Source: Siphonodentalium dalli (Eukaryota > Mollusca > Scaphopoda > Gadilida > Siphonodentaliidae). Taken from it: 64,000 nucleotides of DNA. Location: assembly GCA_032622095.1 (NCBI GenBank), contig CP136063.1, positions 217,637,982 to 217,701,981 of the forward strand, given 5' to 3'. A program made the translations under genes and the position numbers. Within the stretch, counting starts at the first letter, position 1; each line of letters opens with the position of its first letter. A model generated the notes under the pieces. The model was not told where the DNA came from. It did not search any database and saw only the letters and a list, made by a program, of their open reading frames with translations. Below, one piece after another: positions 34,432 through 47,190 of the stretch.

Positions 34432-35215
34432 ATGTTTTCAAGATGGCATCCAATATGGCTATTCAGAAATGTGAGCTTCAAAATATATCCTGATAAAATG
34501 TACACATTTGCTGTGATCATATATCATACAAATGGTTGTATTAGCGTTTTTAGCGTAATTCCTATGCTATCTCCATTACAAAAAAATTGGTTGCCAAAAA
34601 TGGCCATCGTTTACTTTAAGATACAGGGCTTAAAAATGTATTGCATTTTTACAAAGGCTCATATGCATCATTTAGGTTTTTATTTTGTATAGTATATTCC
34701 AAATTATCATACAATTTGTCATCACAAAAAACAATATATGTTTTCAAGATGGCGTCCAATATGTCTATTCTGAAATGTCAGCTTCAAAATATATCTTGAT
34801 AAAATGTACACATTTGCTATGATCATATATTGTTCAACTGGATGTATTAGCGTTTATACCATAATACCTATGCTATCTCCATTACAAAAATGGCTGCCAA
34901 AATGACATCGTTTACTTCAAGATACAGGGTTTAAAACTGTATTGCATTTTTACAAAGGCTCATATATATCATTTAGGTTTGTATAGTATATGCCAAATTA
35001 TCATTCAATTTGTCATCACAAAAAACAATATATGTTTTCAAGATGGCGTCCAATATAGCTATTCAGAAATGTCAGCTTCAAAATATATCTTGATACAATG
35101 TACACATTTGCTGTGATCATATATTGTTCAACTTAATGTATTAGCGTTTATAGCACAATACCTATGATATCCCTACTATAAAATGGCTTCCAAAATGGCC
35201 ACCATTACTCTAAAA
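34432..35215 (+). repeat. Three-unit ~300-bp array with CAAGATGGCGTCCAATAT, left arm
   Basis: TTTTCAAGATGGCRTCCAAT recurs at about 34435, 34742 and 35038, followed each time by GCTTCAAAATATATC, TGTACACATTTGCT and AAATGGC-type sequence. The mirror array is at about 36770-37560. The CAAGATGGC core resembles the consensus of YY1-type zinc-finger sites, but similar phrases are also common in invertebrate repeats. Confidence 0.75.
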
Positions 35216-35788
35216 TACAAAGCTTAAAATTACATGCTTAATTTAGAAAGTTGATTTTTATGAGTTATACTACTTATTTCTTCAAAGAGTTGATATTGTC
35301 TTATTCTTATCACAGTTTTAAAAACAATCTACAAAAAATGTTCATTGTGTATCATATAATGAGTTCTTGGTAGGCTATCGGATTGTACAACATATACGTA
35401 TTTATATTTGTTTGTAATATCCGATGGAGTATTTCGCAAATAAAGTTGTCAAATGCTATAATATAATATAAACTCTCAATATTAAAGTATTAAACAAACG
35501 AAAAAATAGTCACAGAGCCGTCCTATGGGGTAGAATCCCTCTATTACATATCTCATACACAATATGATTTTGTTTTAAACCGAGTTGTGTGGAACATAGA
35601 CATATTAATCAACCGTTCTAGAACAAATTACTTAAACAATCTTTTCTTAAAAGCTGTTTAAAAAATTGTCTACCTAATTCTCAATTATTTTTTGCTTGGT
35701 TCGTAGTTTTATCATATGGAGCGTAGGTTCGAAACGAAATTAGTAAGAACGTTTTTTTTCTTTTTTGGTAATGGGAATGTCTCAGGGG

Positions 35789-36199
35789 TTGAAAATCAAC
35801 CCCCCTTATATATATCAATTAACTATGTTGGCAGTAATCAGATTTATTTTTGTGTATAGTGGTCATCAACTGACTACATTTCAGTTGTTTATAATGTATA
35901 TAATATCTTGTTTTGTTCATACATTTCGAGAAGAAAGACAAAATATCACTCGGTTTTATTTTGTAAAATACCGAACATTTCTCTGAAGCTGTGTATTTTG
36001 AAGTAAATGTTGGCCATTTTATAATGGCGTCACCGTTGCTAATACCTTATCAACGCGAAGACAGCTAAGCGCATAATTATGTGATCATATTAACTAAGGA
36101 ATACAATTTATCAGATATATTTTGAAGCTCACAGTTCTCAATTACCATATTGGACGCCATCTTGAAAACATAGCATTAAGTGATTTATAGCAGAATTTA
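35789..36199. repeat. Central spacer of the giant palindrome
   Basis: The 411 bp between the arms are not self-complementary. They contain a decayed half unit of the neighbouring ~300-bp array in right-arm orientation (TATATTTTGAAGCTCACAG near 36117, CCATATTGGACGCCATCTTG near 36146). So the symmetry centre lies inside or beside that array. A 73-codon ORF enters from the left arm and has no recognisable motif. Confidence 0.7.
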
Positions 36200-39100
36200 C
36201 CCCTGAGACATTCCCATTACCAAAAAAGAAAAAAAACGTTCTTACTAATTTCGTTTCGAACCTACGCTCCATATGATAAAACTACGAACCTAGCAAAAAA
36301 TAATTGAGAATTAGGTAGACAATTTTTTAAACAGCTTTTAAGAAAAGATTGTTTAAGTAATTTGTTCTAGAACGGTTGATTAAAATGTCTATGTTCCACA
36401 CAACTCGGTTTAAAACAAAATCATATTGTGTATGAGATATGTAATAGAGGGATTCTACCCCATAGGACGGCTCTGTGACTATTTTTTCGTTTGTTTAATA
36501 CTTTAATATTGAGAGTTTATATTATATTATAGCATTTGACAACTTTATTTGCGAAATACTCCATCGGATATTACAAACAAATATAAATACGTATATGTTG
36601 TACAATCCGATAGCCTACCAAGAACTCATTATATGATACACAATGAACATTTTTTGTAGATTGTTTTTAAAACTGTGATAAGAATAAGACAATATCAACT
36701 CTTTGAAGAAATAAGTAGTATAACTCATAAAAATCAACTTTCTAAATTAAGCATGTAATTTTAAGCTTTGTATTTTAGAGTAATGGTGGCCATTTTGGAA
36801 GCCATTTTATAGTAGGGATATCATAGGTATTATGCTATAAACGCTAATATATTAAGTTGAACAATATATGATCACAGCAAATGTGTACATTGTATCAAGA
36901 TATATTTTGAAGCTGACATTTCTGAATAGCTATATTGGACGCCATCTTGAAAACATATATTGTTTTTTGTGATGACAAATTGAATGATAATTTGGCATAT
37001 ACTATACAAACCTAAATGATATATATGAGCCTTTGTAAAAATGCAATACAGTTTTAAACCCTGTATCTTGAAGTAAACGATGTCATTTTGGCAGCCATTT
37101 TTGTAATGGAGATAGCATAGGTATTATGGTATAAACGCTAATACATCCAGTTGAACAATATATGATCATAGCAAATGTGTACATTTTATCAAGATATATT
37201 TTGAAGCTGACATTTCAGAATAGACATATTGGACGCCATCTTGAAAACATATATTGTTTTTTGTGATGACAAATTGTATGATAATTTGGAATATACTATA
37301 CAAAATAAAAACCTAAATGATGCATATGAGCCTTTGTAAAAATGCAATACATTTTTAAGCCCTGTATCTTAAAGTAAACGATGGCCATTTTTGGCAACCA
37401 ATTTTTTTGTAATGGAGATAGCATAGGAATTACGCTAAAAACGCTAATACAACCATTTGTATGATATATGATCACAGCAAATGTGTACATTTTATCAGGA
37501 TATATTTTGAAGCTCACATTTCTGAATAGCCATATTGGATGCCATCTTGAAAACATATTTTTTGTATGATAATTTGTGGTATAATTTATATATTAGAAAC
37601 TTTGAATACATATGTTTTATATTGAAATAGCCCTGCCAAAAGATTTAGAGCATATTATTCCAGTGATAAGATGTATGATTTAACTATCCAAATTATATTG
37701 TGCGTTCAAATAAGTTAGTAGGTAGATTTCCGTGCCGATTTAAAAAATGTGCAGATAATGAACGGGAACATGCATATAAAACATACATTAACCTAGTCTA
37801 ACGATATCGAGCAATTTCAGATGTAATGGTGCAGCTAACAGAATTAGCTTAATATTATTGTTTGATTGATTTTGCGAGATAATTGCATACTATTGATAGG
37901 CATAGCATTGAAAGTACATAATGGTCGTGTGCACATACGCATTTTATATTTGCTTTCATCGTATAAATCTGTACATAAATGCGTTATAAATAATTATTCT
38001 AAATTATCAACTCTCAATAGGGCGCCTACTAATGAGTTTTATGCGTGTGTGCAGATGCCAACACAGGCGTTATTTTGTATAAATAGGTACATTAATCAGA
38101 TATATAATGGCCATTGACTGCTTGTTGAAACTTAACGCCTGACACCCTGCATCAATTGTAAGTTTAATAACGAACGACCGGGAACTGTTTCTGTCCGAGC
38201 ATATTTACATCTGATGCTAAATTGCGTACGGATTCACCAGCATTTGTTTTTCCAAACCGTGTTGCCATTATGATTAAGGGAGAATTATTTGCCATAACCA
38301 GGTAAGTGTTATATTTATGGTATGTAAACAAAACTGTTACAGTATTTTTTTTTTTTCAAAAATGAAACAATTGTTGAATTGGAATGTTAATTTGTAGAAA
38401 TTAAAGCGCATTTGCCAAATAAATGTAAATATACTGTTATGATATGCTTAGCCACAACGTGTAGACAAATAAGATTTTACATACAAAAAACTTGTAAAAC
38501 TATGAATATTGTTTTTAGTTTGCATGTTTAAATAGACTCTAAATTGAAACAATGTTAATTTGGATAGTGTAATATACTATCTAAAAGTTTGTGTGGAATA
38601 GTGTAATAGTATCCGTTTTGATAATTAAAACATAATAATTTGATTATGAATTTGATATATGTCTATATATAGAACTAATTAGGGTACACATTGAATACGA
38701 TTATTGAACCTTTCATTTATGCGATCAGCGTTTTTTATCCAACAATATTAATGCCTGAACAAATATATGCTCTTTATTGATTATATAATTAGTATCTTTT
38801 GAGGTGGGGGATATTATTAATGTCTCTTCTAATATGTTTGATATGAACGGTACCTATCTATTACGAGGGAGTGAAAGAGTTGTATACAAACAGATAATAA
38901 ACGCTCTTTAACGATAAATTATCAACCATATTTAAGTTAAATTATTAGCGCCCTTTTAAGAATTATGATATGAATAAGACCTATTTATTAACAATTTTGG
39001 GGTAAAATTATTACAATTTTTGTTCTGTGATATTCAAACACTTTTGGTATTCAAATTATAAAATGAAATCTTAGTGCCCTTTTAAGACAACTGGTTTATA

Positions 39101-42100
39101 AATAGTGTGAGATATATAAAATAATAAAATAAATCTTAGTGTTATTTTAAGACATCTGGGATGAACAAAGTATACTGTATCCGAATATTATGAGCGATTG
39201 AAAGAGTTGCATACAAACAGATAATAAACGCTCTTTAACGATAAATTTTCAACCATATTTAAGTTAAATTATTAGCGCCCTTTTAAGAATTAAGATGCGA
39301 AGAAGACTTATTTATTAACAATTCTGAGGTAAAATTATTACAATTTTTTTGGCTGTGATGTTCAAACACTTTGGCTATTGAAATTATAAAATGAAATCTT
39401 AGTGCCCCTTTAAGACATCTTGTTTATAAATAGTGTGAGATATATAAAATAATAAAATAAAACTTATTGCCATTTTAAGACATCTGGTTTGAACAAAGTA
39501 TACTGTATCCAAATATTACGAGGGATTGAAAGAGTTGCATACAAGCAGATAATAAACGCTCTTTAACGATAAATTTTCAACCATATTTGAGTTAAATTAT
39601 TAGCGCCCTTTTAAGAATTATGATATGAATAAGACCTATTTATTAACAATTTTGGGGTAAAATTATTACAATTTTTGTTCTGTGATATTCAAACACTTTT
39701 GGTATTCAAATTATAAAATGAAATCTTAGTGCCCTTTTAAGACAACTGGTTTATAAATAGTGTGAGATATATAAAATAATAAAATAAATCTTAGTGTTAT
39801 TTTAAGACATCTGGGATGAACAAAGTATACTGTATCCGAATATTATGAGCGATTGAAAGAGTTGCATACAAACAGATAATAAACGCTCTTTAACGATAAA
39901 TTTTCAACCATATTTGAGTTAAATTATTAGCGCCCTTTTAAGAATTAAGATGTGAAGAAGACTTATTTATTAACAATTCTGAGGTAAAATTATTCCAATT
40001 TTTTTTTTTGCTGTGATATTGAAACACTTTTGGTATTGAAATTAAAAAAAGGAAATCTTAGTGCCCTTTTAAGACATCTTGTTTATAAATAGTGTGAGAT
40101 ATATAAAATAATAAAATAAATCTTAGTGCCATGTTAAGACATCTGGTTTAAACAAAGTATACTGTGTGCAAATAAGAAAATAAATCTTAGTGTCACTTTA
40201 AGACAACTGCTTCAAACTTCCTCAATATGTTTTGCTCCGATAAATATACAAACTTGAGTGTAATTTATCGTTTTAAATTACACAGAACATAGGTTGAATA
40301 AGATATGAATTAATTAAAAGTTAACTGAAATCATAATTTAACTAAACTCACCAAGCGTTTTAAATCCGTGACTTTATAGGGCATTTAACTCGCTTATATA
40401 TTATAATTGGAATGTTTGGAATGTTTACCGTAAGGTAAGTTGATCTTCAAATAAGCGACTTGACAGGTGTATTTTAAATTACTGGTTTTGTAAGGACGGG
40501 TCGTTAACGAATGCGTTCTTTGAAATATGATCCAAGCTAGGTAGCCTAGTTGAATAAATTAGTCGCCTTGTACAGATATATGTCGACATGAATTATATTA
40601 TTCATGTCGTCGGATAAAATGGGGGGGGGGGGGGGTACATTATGATAGGCATACGAGGACATTTAACAAGATAGCTCGACTTCACTTTTTGTGACTATAG
40701 ATAGATTGAGTAAATTAATGTGTTACTGTATATAACTAGAGCTCGACATGAATTCTCGACGAATGATATTAGATTATTCGACTTGGGTCGTATGACATCA
40801 TTTTGTTGAGAGTAAAGATAGAATGAATGTTTTTTTATATAAACAGATACATTCGGATAGGTAAAATTGAGACAGTATTATACTTCGATGGATTATCTGT
40901 TCTTTGATGAGTAAGTAAGTCTTGTTATGTTAAACAGAGTCGGACATGAATTCTCGACGAAGACCTCATCATGTTTTGTGATATATGTTGGTAGATTATT
41001 CGACTTAAAGAAAGATTCCTCGAATGACATCATTTGCTTGGGACTAAAGATAGAATGTTTTTTCCCTATATAAACAGATACATTCGCATAGGTAAAATTT
41101 GAGAGAGAATTGTACTTCGATTGATCTGTTCTTTAGTAGGCAAGTAAGTCTTGTTATGTTAAAACAAAACATTTATTTAACTTTGGTTGTGCGACTTTTG
41201 ATGTTTAAAAAGATTTGGAATATCAGTTGTTTGCGTTAACAGTCAACAATGTTTCAAAAATTTGTTTTGCAAATAAATGGATTAAAGTTTTATTTAATTT
41301 TCATATTTTTTTTTACATATAAAGTTTGTGCTTGAATTTTTTTGACTATGATTATAATATTTTTATATTTTTTTTTATTAAAGACAAAACATTTATTGTG
41401 TTTTACGATTATTGTGGGAATGAAAAAGGACTTTTGATACTTGCTAGCAAAACAGATCAAGATTTTTTTGTTGTTAAATTGTTTCCGTTAACATTGAAAT
41501 TGTTTTTTTTTAAATTTGGCTTTCAATTGAGATATTTGATTTTCATATTTTGATTGATTTTGAAGCATTATAACATATAACTTCAATTTTGTTGACGAAA
41601 AAGTAAATTAAATTGTGTTTTAATTGCTTTATCGTGCTTTTACATTTAATATTTCATTAAAAGGGAGATATTTTTTTATATTTTTGAAATATTGAATTTG
41701 TGTTGGAACTGAAATACGTTGTCTTCATATAAACCGAAAATACTCCCGTCATTCATAATCATTAAAGGAACCGATAATGGTTATACATTTCTATTTCTAT
41801 CACTATGAAATGGTGTTTTTGAAATGTGTTGCCTACTAATCTACAGAAGAACGTTCCTAAAAAGTTCAATGTGTTTAGACCTGTGGTTTTACATGCATAG
41901 GTTTATTCGCTAACGAATATATCACTGTATCATTCATTAACATATATCAATCGTTTAACATCTATATTGAACTTAATAAAACAGATTATTCAAATGCACA
42001 GGGGAGCTAACTCTGTTCTTTATATTCCAATTAATATTTGTAGATTTAGTTTACAACTCTGATTTTTGATTAACCTAAAAATAGTTTGCCTGAGTATAAC

Positions 42101-43329
42101 CCATAGCCTAGAAGTAGTAATTTTATGACCAACTTATAAATAAATAGTTTGACTTTAAATAATGATTAATTTTAATACTGTTACAATTCACAGGGGAGCT
42201 AACTCTGTTCTTTATATTCCAATTAATATTTGTAGATTTACTCAGTATATTTTTGGAAATGTTTGAATAACCTAGAAATTGTTTGTTTGAGTATAGCCTA
42301 GAAGAGGTATTTAAACACCAACCTAGAAATAGTTAGTCTGACTTTAAATATTGATACATTTTTTTTTTGCCAGAAGATATTTCGACGGGGAGACCAGACT
42401 GTCCATATCTTAAAAAAGATTGATTTGATTATGTTTTTTTGATATCTGTTTGTATACTAAGATTTATTCATGTACCATTTATATTCATTAAAGGAACTAA
42501 AGTGTTGGGTTCCACATTTCGTTTTCTACGAGACTCTGTAATATCGAGTTTTATGAGATCGAATAGTGTTACCTACAAATCTACAATAAAGAAGAAAAAG
42601 TTCCGACACTAACAAATATTCCATGTGTTTTAGCCTTGTGGTTTTTACATGCACGAGGTTATTCACTAGCGAATAATTGATCTCATCTAGGACTATTATT
42701 TTACTAACCTATCATAACTAACCTACATATCAATACATGTATTCAATCGTGCGTAATAATCCTTCAAATAGTTACTAGTTAGCCTGACTATATCATCTGC
42801 CTAGAAATAGTTTGCTTTACTATACCATCTGAAATAAACATACATCATTACCTAACATAAAATAGGTCGTATTGTAGCTTGGATGTGCTTTTAAAATAGT
42901 TACTATTCAGTATGACTATAAGATCTGCCTTGTAAAACAGCTCATTTTTGATACACTTATATAAATTAGTCGTTATTGTAACGTTTACATTCGTTAAATA
43001 CTATTTACGAAATCCCGTGGGGGTGGGGATTATCAGACGACGACTACACCTATATATATTAGTCGGTATTGTATCGTTTAACATTCGATAAGTAGTATTT
43101 ATTTATGAAATCCCGTGGGGGTGGGGATTAACAGACGACGACTACCCTAAGGCAATTAGTCGATAATGTAACGTTGAACATTCGATAAGTAGTATTTATG
43201 AAATCCCGTGGGGGTGGGGATTCTCGACGACCACACCCTAAGGCAATTAGTCGATAATGTAACGTTGAACACTTTCCTTGTCCCCCTCACTTATATATTA
43301 CAGAGATAATGCCTTCTCTTAATACTACT
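36200..43329 (-). repeat. Right arm of the giant palindrome
   Basis: This is the reverse complement of 28995-35788 with few differences. It contains one extra ~330-bp tandem unit (arm 7,130 bp against 6,794). It also has a poly-G run at 40621-40636, where the left arm has seven C at about 31690, and scattered single-base and homopolymer changes. All small ORFs of the left arm reappear mirrored (for example 41326-41553 against 30771-30998). Confidence 0.85.
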
Positions 43330-43335
43330 TCCTCT
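43330..43335. repeat. Right target-site duplication TCCTCT
   Basis: Direct repeat of 28989-28994 directly abutting the right end of the palindrome. Confidence 0.75.
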
Positions 43336-45199
43336 ATCTATGAAACGTTCGACATATTAAAGTAATGTGTAAATATAAATGTATCAATATAAATATAAAT
43401 GTGAAATCTAAAATGTTTTTAAAAAAAAAATCGGAAAAAAAAGAGAAAAATTGATAACTCCCATCTATAATATATCGTGGTAACCCCGAAGATTCACATT
43501 AAACATTTAATGACAATCGGATCCGCTTTGTTCGTTTATGCGACGAATGAAAGAACGAAGACAGTGGGGGCACAAAAGTTTTTGGCAAGGTCAGTTTAGG
43601 ACTGAGATTGTGCATTGAACGAAAAGACAGGAATAAAAAGAGCCTTCGGATCCAGAGAAGTTCGTTATTGAAACTCTAGTTCGAGCGATATCACTGTCCG
43701 GTTTACATCGATGGAAACTTTAGATCTTGACATGAATCTCTACTCTGGGCTCTGGGCAGGATCTATTTCGATTTCTTGGATAGACTCTCATGCAATAACT
43801 GACAATATATATGTTTACACATTGATTTTTTCTACATATACATGCCACATGAGTTCACTTGGAGTCAACTTATTGTATTATAAATGTCTTATTTTCAGGT
43901 AGCTGTGTACCACACATTGTGGTTCCATTATATATAATTATAATGTAATATTCATGTTTGTCATTTATGTCAATCTTCATTTATGGAGGAAATAAAGATG
44001 TAATAATAAAACCTGGGAACTTTGTGAAGTTTTGACAGGAAACCTCATAAAGGGGGTCAGGAAAAAAATTCCGGACACCAGGCGCAAATTCCCCCCCCCC
44101 CCCCCCCCCCCGCCGTCTGGGTACCCACCCCCCTAATTTTATTTTATTTCCGATTCCGAGATAGGGACCCCCTCCAAACTGGTTCATTTTACTCAGTTTT
44201 CCTGACCTTATCCGATTAATGTTCCGTTTCATGATTATAGAAGCATTCCTACTTTTTCATTACCAACAAGACTGTAAAGTTTCAAAACAATTGTCCAATA
44301 AATGTGCGCTATAGGAATCAGGTAACCAGGGCTTACCTGACGCCAAGCATACACTTTAGGCGTCAGGGAACAGCTAGTGACCTCGACCTTTCGCCAATGA
44401 CCCTTGACCTATCCAACGTGGTAAACAAACTTCACCATTTTAAATTTTTACGAGCAAGTTGTTGCAATTGTTAACGAATTATAGCCCAAACTGTCAAGTT
44501 TATTGAATAATACTATAGAGTAAGTACGGTCAATTATATATGGATATGACTTACGTATGTTAAAACACATTTTCAGCTAGAATTATTTAGATTGCACTTA
44601 TCAAACATTATGGGCCAACCAATTTCGGAAGATTTCTGTGCACCCAGCAACCCCGGTGGCCAAGTTCAACGGTTGAAAATGTGTTTGTGGCTACAAAAGG
44701 ACATACATGTCCATCTCTGATTGTGACGAATGTTTGGTTACTTGAGTGGTATATGCTATTCACTCAAATCATCTGAAATTTATTTTATTTACCATTTTTG
44801 TTGCAATTTATATTATTTTACCCCCCCCCCATATCTTCATAAAGTTCATTAAATCAATCTTAATATGGAGTTCCTAATGATTATTTTAGTAACACTATGT
44901 AGGTGAAAAAATTCTCTTTTCTGCGGTATGTGGAACGTATTTAAGAACTCAAAATTACTATTTTAAATTATTTTTTAAAGATTAAATTTTTCTGCTAATT
45001 GTTGATCACTGAACAACTGAAGACATGTCCAGTCTCATTCAATGGATCCTAAATAATGATTACTATCACTAATTGTGTTAACTGGTCAGAATGTTAATTT
45101 ATTTTTAATTAATTCAATATATATTATTTTATTTTATTATCTATATATTAAATTATATTGACATTTTTTTAATTATTTAAACACAAATATATTTGTCAC
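43336..45199. other. Intergenic region with poly-C tract
   Basis: No gene was recognised. There is a poly-C run of about 20 bases at 44091-44110, a second C run near 44821, and a small hairpin CTGACGCC...GGCGTCAG near 44338-44368. A short ORF at 43711-43902 lacks recognisable motifs. Confidence 0.4.
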
Positions 45200-45253
45200 A
45201 AAAAAAAAAGAGTGTATGTTTCCGATTATGGAGCGAAAAAATTATGGTAGGTA

Positions 45254-45381
45254 CAGCCTTCATAATTGACTACGGCAATCAGCATTCAATGCCGAAGCAA
45301 TTTGCTGAAGCAAACTAGGCCATGGCATACTGTTGCCATAGCGGATTGCCGAAGCCAAACAATCTGAATTAAAGAGGGCTG
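45254..45381. mobile_element. 128-bp TA MITE in copy A
   Basis: The ends CAGCCTTCATAATTG and TAAAGAGGGCTG are inverted, with TA on both sides (45252-45253, 45382-45383). Copy B reads GGTAGGTAGTAGGTAGG across the site, with no insertion. It is the same family as 5547-5663. Confidence 0.8.
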
Positions 45382-45819
45382 TAGGTAGGTAGGGTTTTTT
45401 TTTTTAATTTTATTTTGATATTTTTTATCCAGCGGCAGAAATATTGAATCACCTCGACTGAAGCGACATAAAATGCCAACTTGCGTTGTGGGAAAAGTAT
45501 TGCGTGATATATACAGTGGAAATATACATTATGATTGATGAAAGATCAAACTTACCGGTACTTCATGCTTAAGTATGTTTTTTATTTAATATTCACATAC
45601 CACATTTTCCTAAAGTTGGCTATAAACTTGGTACGAAATTGATGTCACTAACTTTTTATAATTTTACCCATGACACGACTATAATACTGTACTTGTATTG
45701 TGACGACTACATCCCATTGTCTGGAGGTAGCCAGTACACCCAACCTAGCATGAATGGTTTTTGGAAACAGTAGCTGTACCCCTAACATATGTGGTGGTAC
45801 CTCTATACATGTATATATA

Positions 45820-45910
45820 CAGTAATGCGGCTAATGCCTAAGTACTAAATCCTGAAAAGTTACCCATAACTCTGCTGTAGTTAAAGAGTCAATTACTTAG
45901 GGCATTACTG
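45820..45910. mobile_element. 91-bp TA MITE in copy A, relative of 8267-8449
   Basis: CAGTAATGCGGCTAATGCC and GGGCATTACTG are inverted and flanked by TA (45818-45819, 45911-45912). Copy B has only a TA microsatellite followed by CAGATACAC at this point. Confidence 0.75.
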
Positions 45911-46408
45911 TACAGATACACACCACCATGTATGTTGATAGTGTTCCTATCTGTACTCTCGGGCTCCAAATAAAAGTGCAGGGGGATTCCATTGAAAGTT
46001 AATAACAGTGCAGACCCAAATAATACCACAGGGGAATTTAAACTGAGCAAAACATCAACTATAGTTAAACAATTATTTGTATAGTACATGTCATGTAGGC
46101 CAAGCAATCATACATGGGACTCAACAAAATATGTGTCATGTGGTGTTTATTCAATATTTAAATGTTCACATCTATGCAATATGCTTGAATATGTACATGC
46201 AGAAAGTTATAAGCTTATCAATTTGGTATCAGAATCATATACAAATCTTGAGTTTATGCTGATTTCAATTTGCATAGCCTCAAAATTAATTAACTTGCAG
46301 ACCCAAATAACCACTATGCAGGGGCAGATTTCCTCATAAAATAACAAATATGCATGCATGTTTATTTGGAACCCAAGAGTATGTTCCATAAGTCCCAAAC
46401 AAGGCATA

Positions 46409-46781
46409 CTCTTGAGTGCCTAATAAACATGCATGTACGATTATTAAAATCGAGGTAAAATTCCCACCTGTACGATCATTATTTGGTCCTGTATGTTTAT
46501 TAAATTAACCAAAAGAAATAATTCACCAATCTTAAATTGTGTTATTCATAGATAAATGAACTCTGATTGTTGAAAGTGATCAGCACACTGTAGATTCACA
46601 GACCTGGCTATCCATGAAACTATTTATGTCCCATGGCATCAGTAAACCAGTCAGATGGGATGTATGGTACTAATATTTCCAGTCTGTATGTTTATTCCGT
46701 CCTGTACTATTATTCAGTTGTACTAACATTTTCCAACCTGTACTATTATTTCACCCTGTACTTTTATTAGGCACTCAAGAG
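46409..46781. mobile_element. 373-bp TA MITE in copy A
   Basis: CTCTTGAGTGCCTAATAAAC and TTATTAGGCACTCAAGAG are inverted and flanked by TA (46407-46408, 46782-46783). Copy B shows the uninterrupted site AAGGCATACAGGTAAAGC near 48207. The interior repeats CCTGTACTATTATT-like phrases. It has no coding capacity. Confidence 0.9.
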
Positions 46782-47190
46782 TACAGGTAAAGCAGCCAGG
46801 CATGAGATCCACTCTCATAAAATTAAAATTGCAAAATTCATGCCCATCAATCCACAACCCATCATACACTTTTCACAGGGATATGTTATTAGAAGCCATG
46901 TGTTTTGTACACTAATAAATTAATAATCATCAATATTTATGAGCTTTAGTCGTAAAAACAGTAAAAAAAAATTAGAAAACTTTTTCTCCAAATAGCAATA
47001 AACACTTTTAGGGTCGGCGGGTTATTTTTAGGGTCGGTCGATGTACGGAAACAAAGCATCTTTATTTTCTGGCCTCACTCAACATTATTTCTTTCATTTC
47101 GACCATATTTCTTTAAATTTTAATATGTTAACTTTATAATGTTTAATAATAAAGGTTGTGTTGGACATGCTGCCTCATTACATTAGGCCA

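Larger units (their letters stand above)
28995..35788 (+). repeat. Left arm of the giant palindrome
   Basis: The arm is about 6.8 kb and AT-rich. From outside inward it holds a subterminal 91-97-bp array (29054-29375); duplicated blocks containing AATATAAAGAACAGAGTTAG (about 30107 and 30296); two ~215-bp copies of a block with CGAATGTATCTGTTTATATA (about 31165-31600); a three-unit ~330-bp array (32152-33135); and a three-unit ~300-bp array (34432-35215). Almost the whole arm consists of successive pairs or triples of diverged tandem copies. No gene was recognised. Confidence 0.85.
28995..43329. mobile_element. 14.3-kb giant palindromic element (6.8/7.1-kb inverted arms, 6-bp target duplication)
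   Basis: The sequence from 28995 (AGTAGTATTAAGAGAAGGC) is the reverse complement of the sequence ending at 43329, and the match continues to 35788/36200, leaving a 411-bp spacer. A direct TCCTCT flanks both ends. The arms encode identical translations in every small ORF I compared, so divergence is very low. They differ by small changes and one extra ~330-bp tandem unit in the right arm. No ORF exceeds about 86 codons, and none shows a polymerase, integrase, capsid, helicase or transposase motif. A 6-bp duplication and a 5'-AG terminus match those described for Polinton/Maverick transposons, but Polinton inverted repeats are usually far shorter and the genes are absent. Alternatives are a foldback element, an inverted duplication of another element, or an assembly join of two opposite-strand copies. 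Confidence 0.8.
45200..46962 (+). repeat. Segmental duplication copy A (with three MITE insertions)
   Basis: This aligns over its whole length with 47191-48412. Shared phrases include TATTTTTTATCCAGC, ATTGATGAAAGATCAAACTT, GCATGCATGTTTATTTGGAA and CATCAATATTTATGAGC. It is longer by about 540 bp because of insertions at 45254-45381, 45820-45910 and 46409-46781, each flanked by TA and each absent from copy B. No gene was recognised in either copy. Confidence 0.85.

Noticed and set aside
28995-43329. Complete Polinton/Maverick element
   Set aside because: Only the duplication length and AG terminus fit. No polymerase, integrase, ATPase, protease or capsid-like ORF is present, so it is described as palindromic and unclassified.
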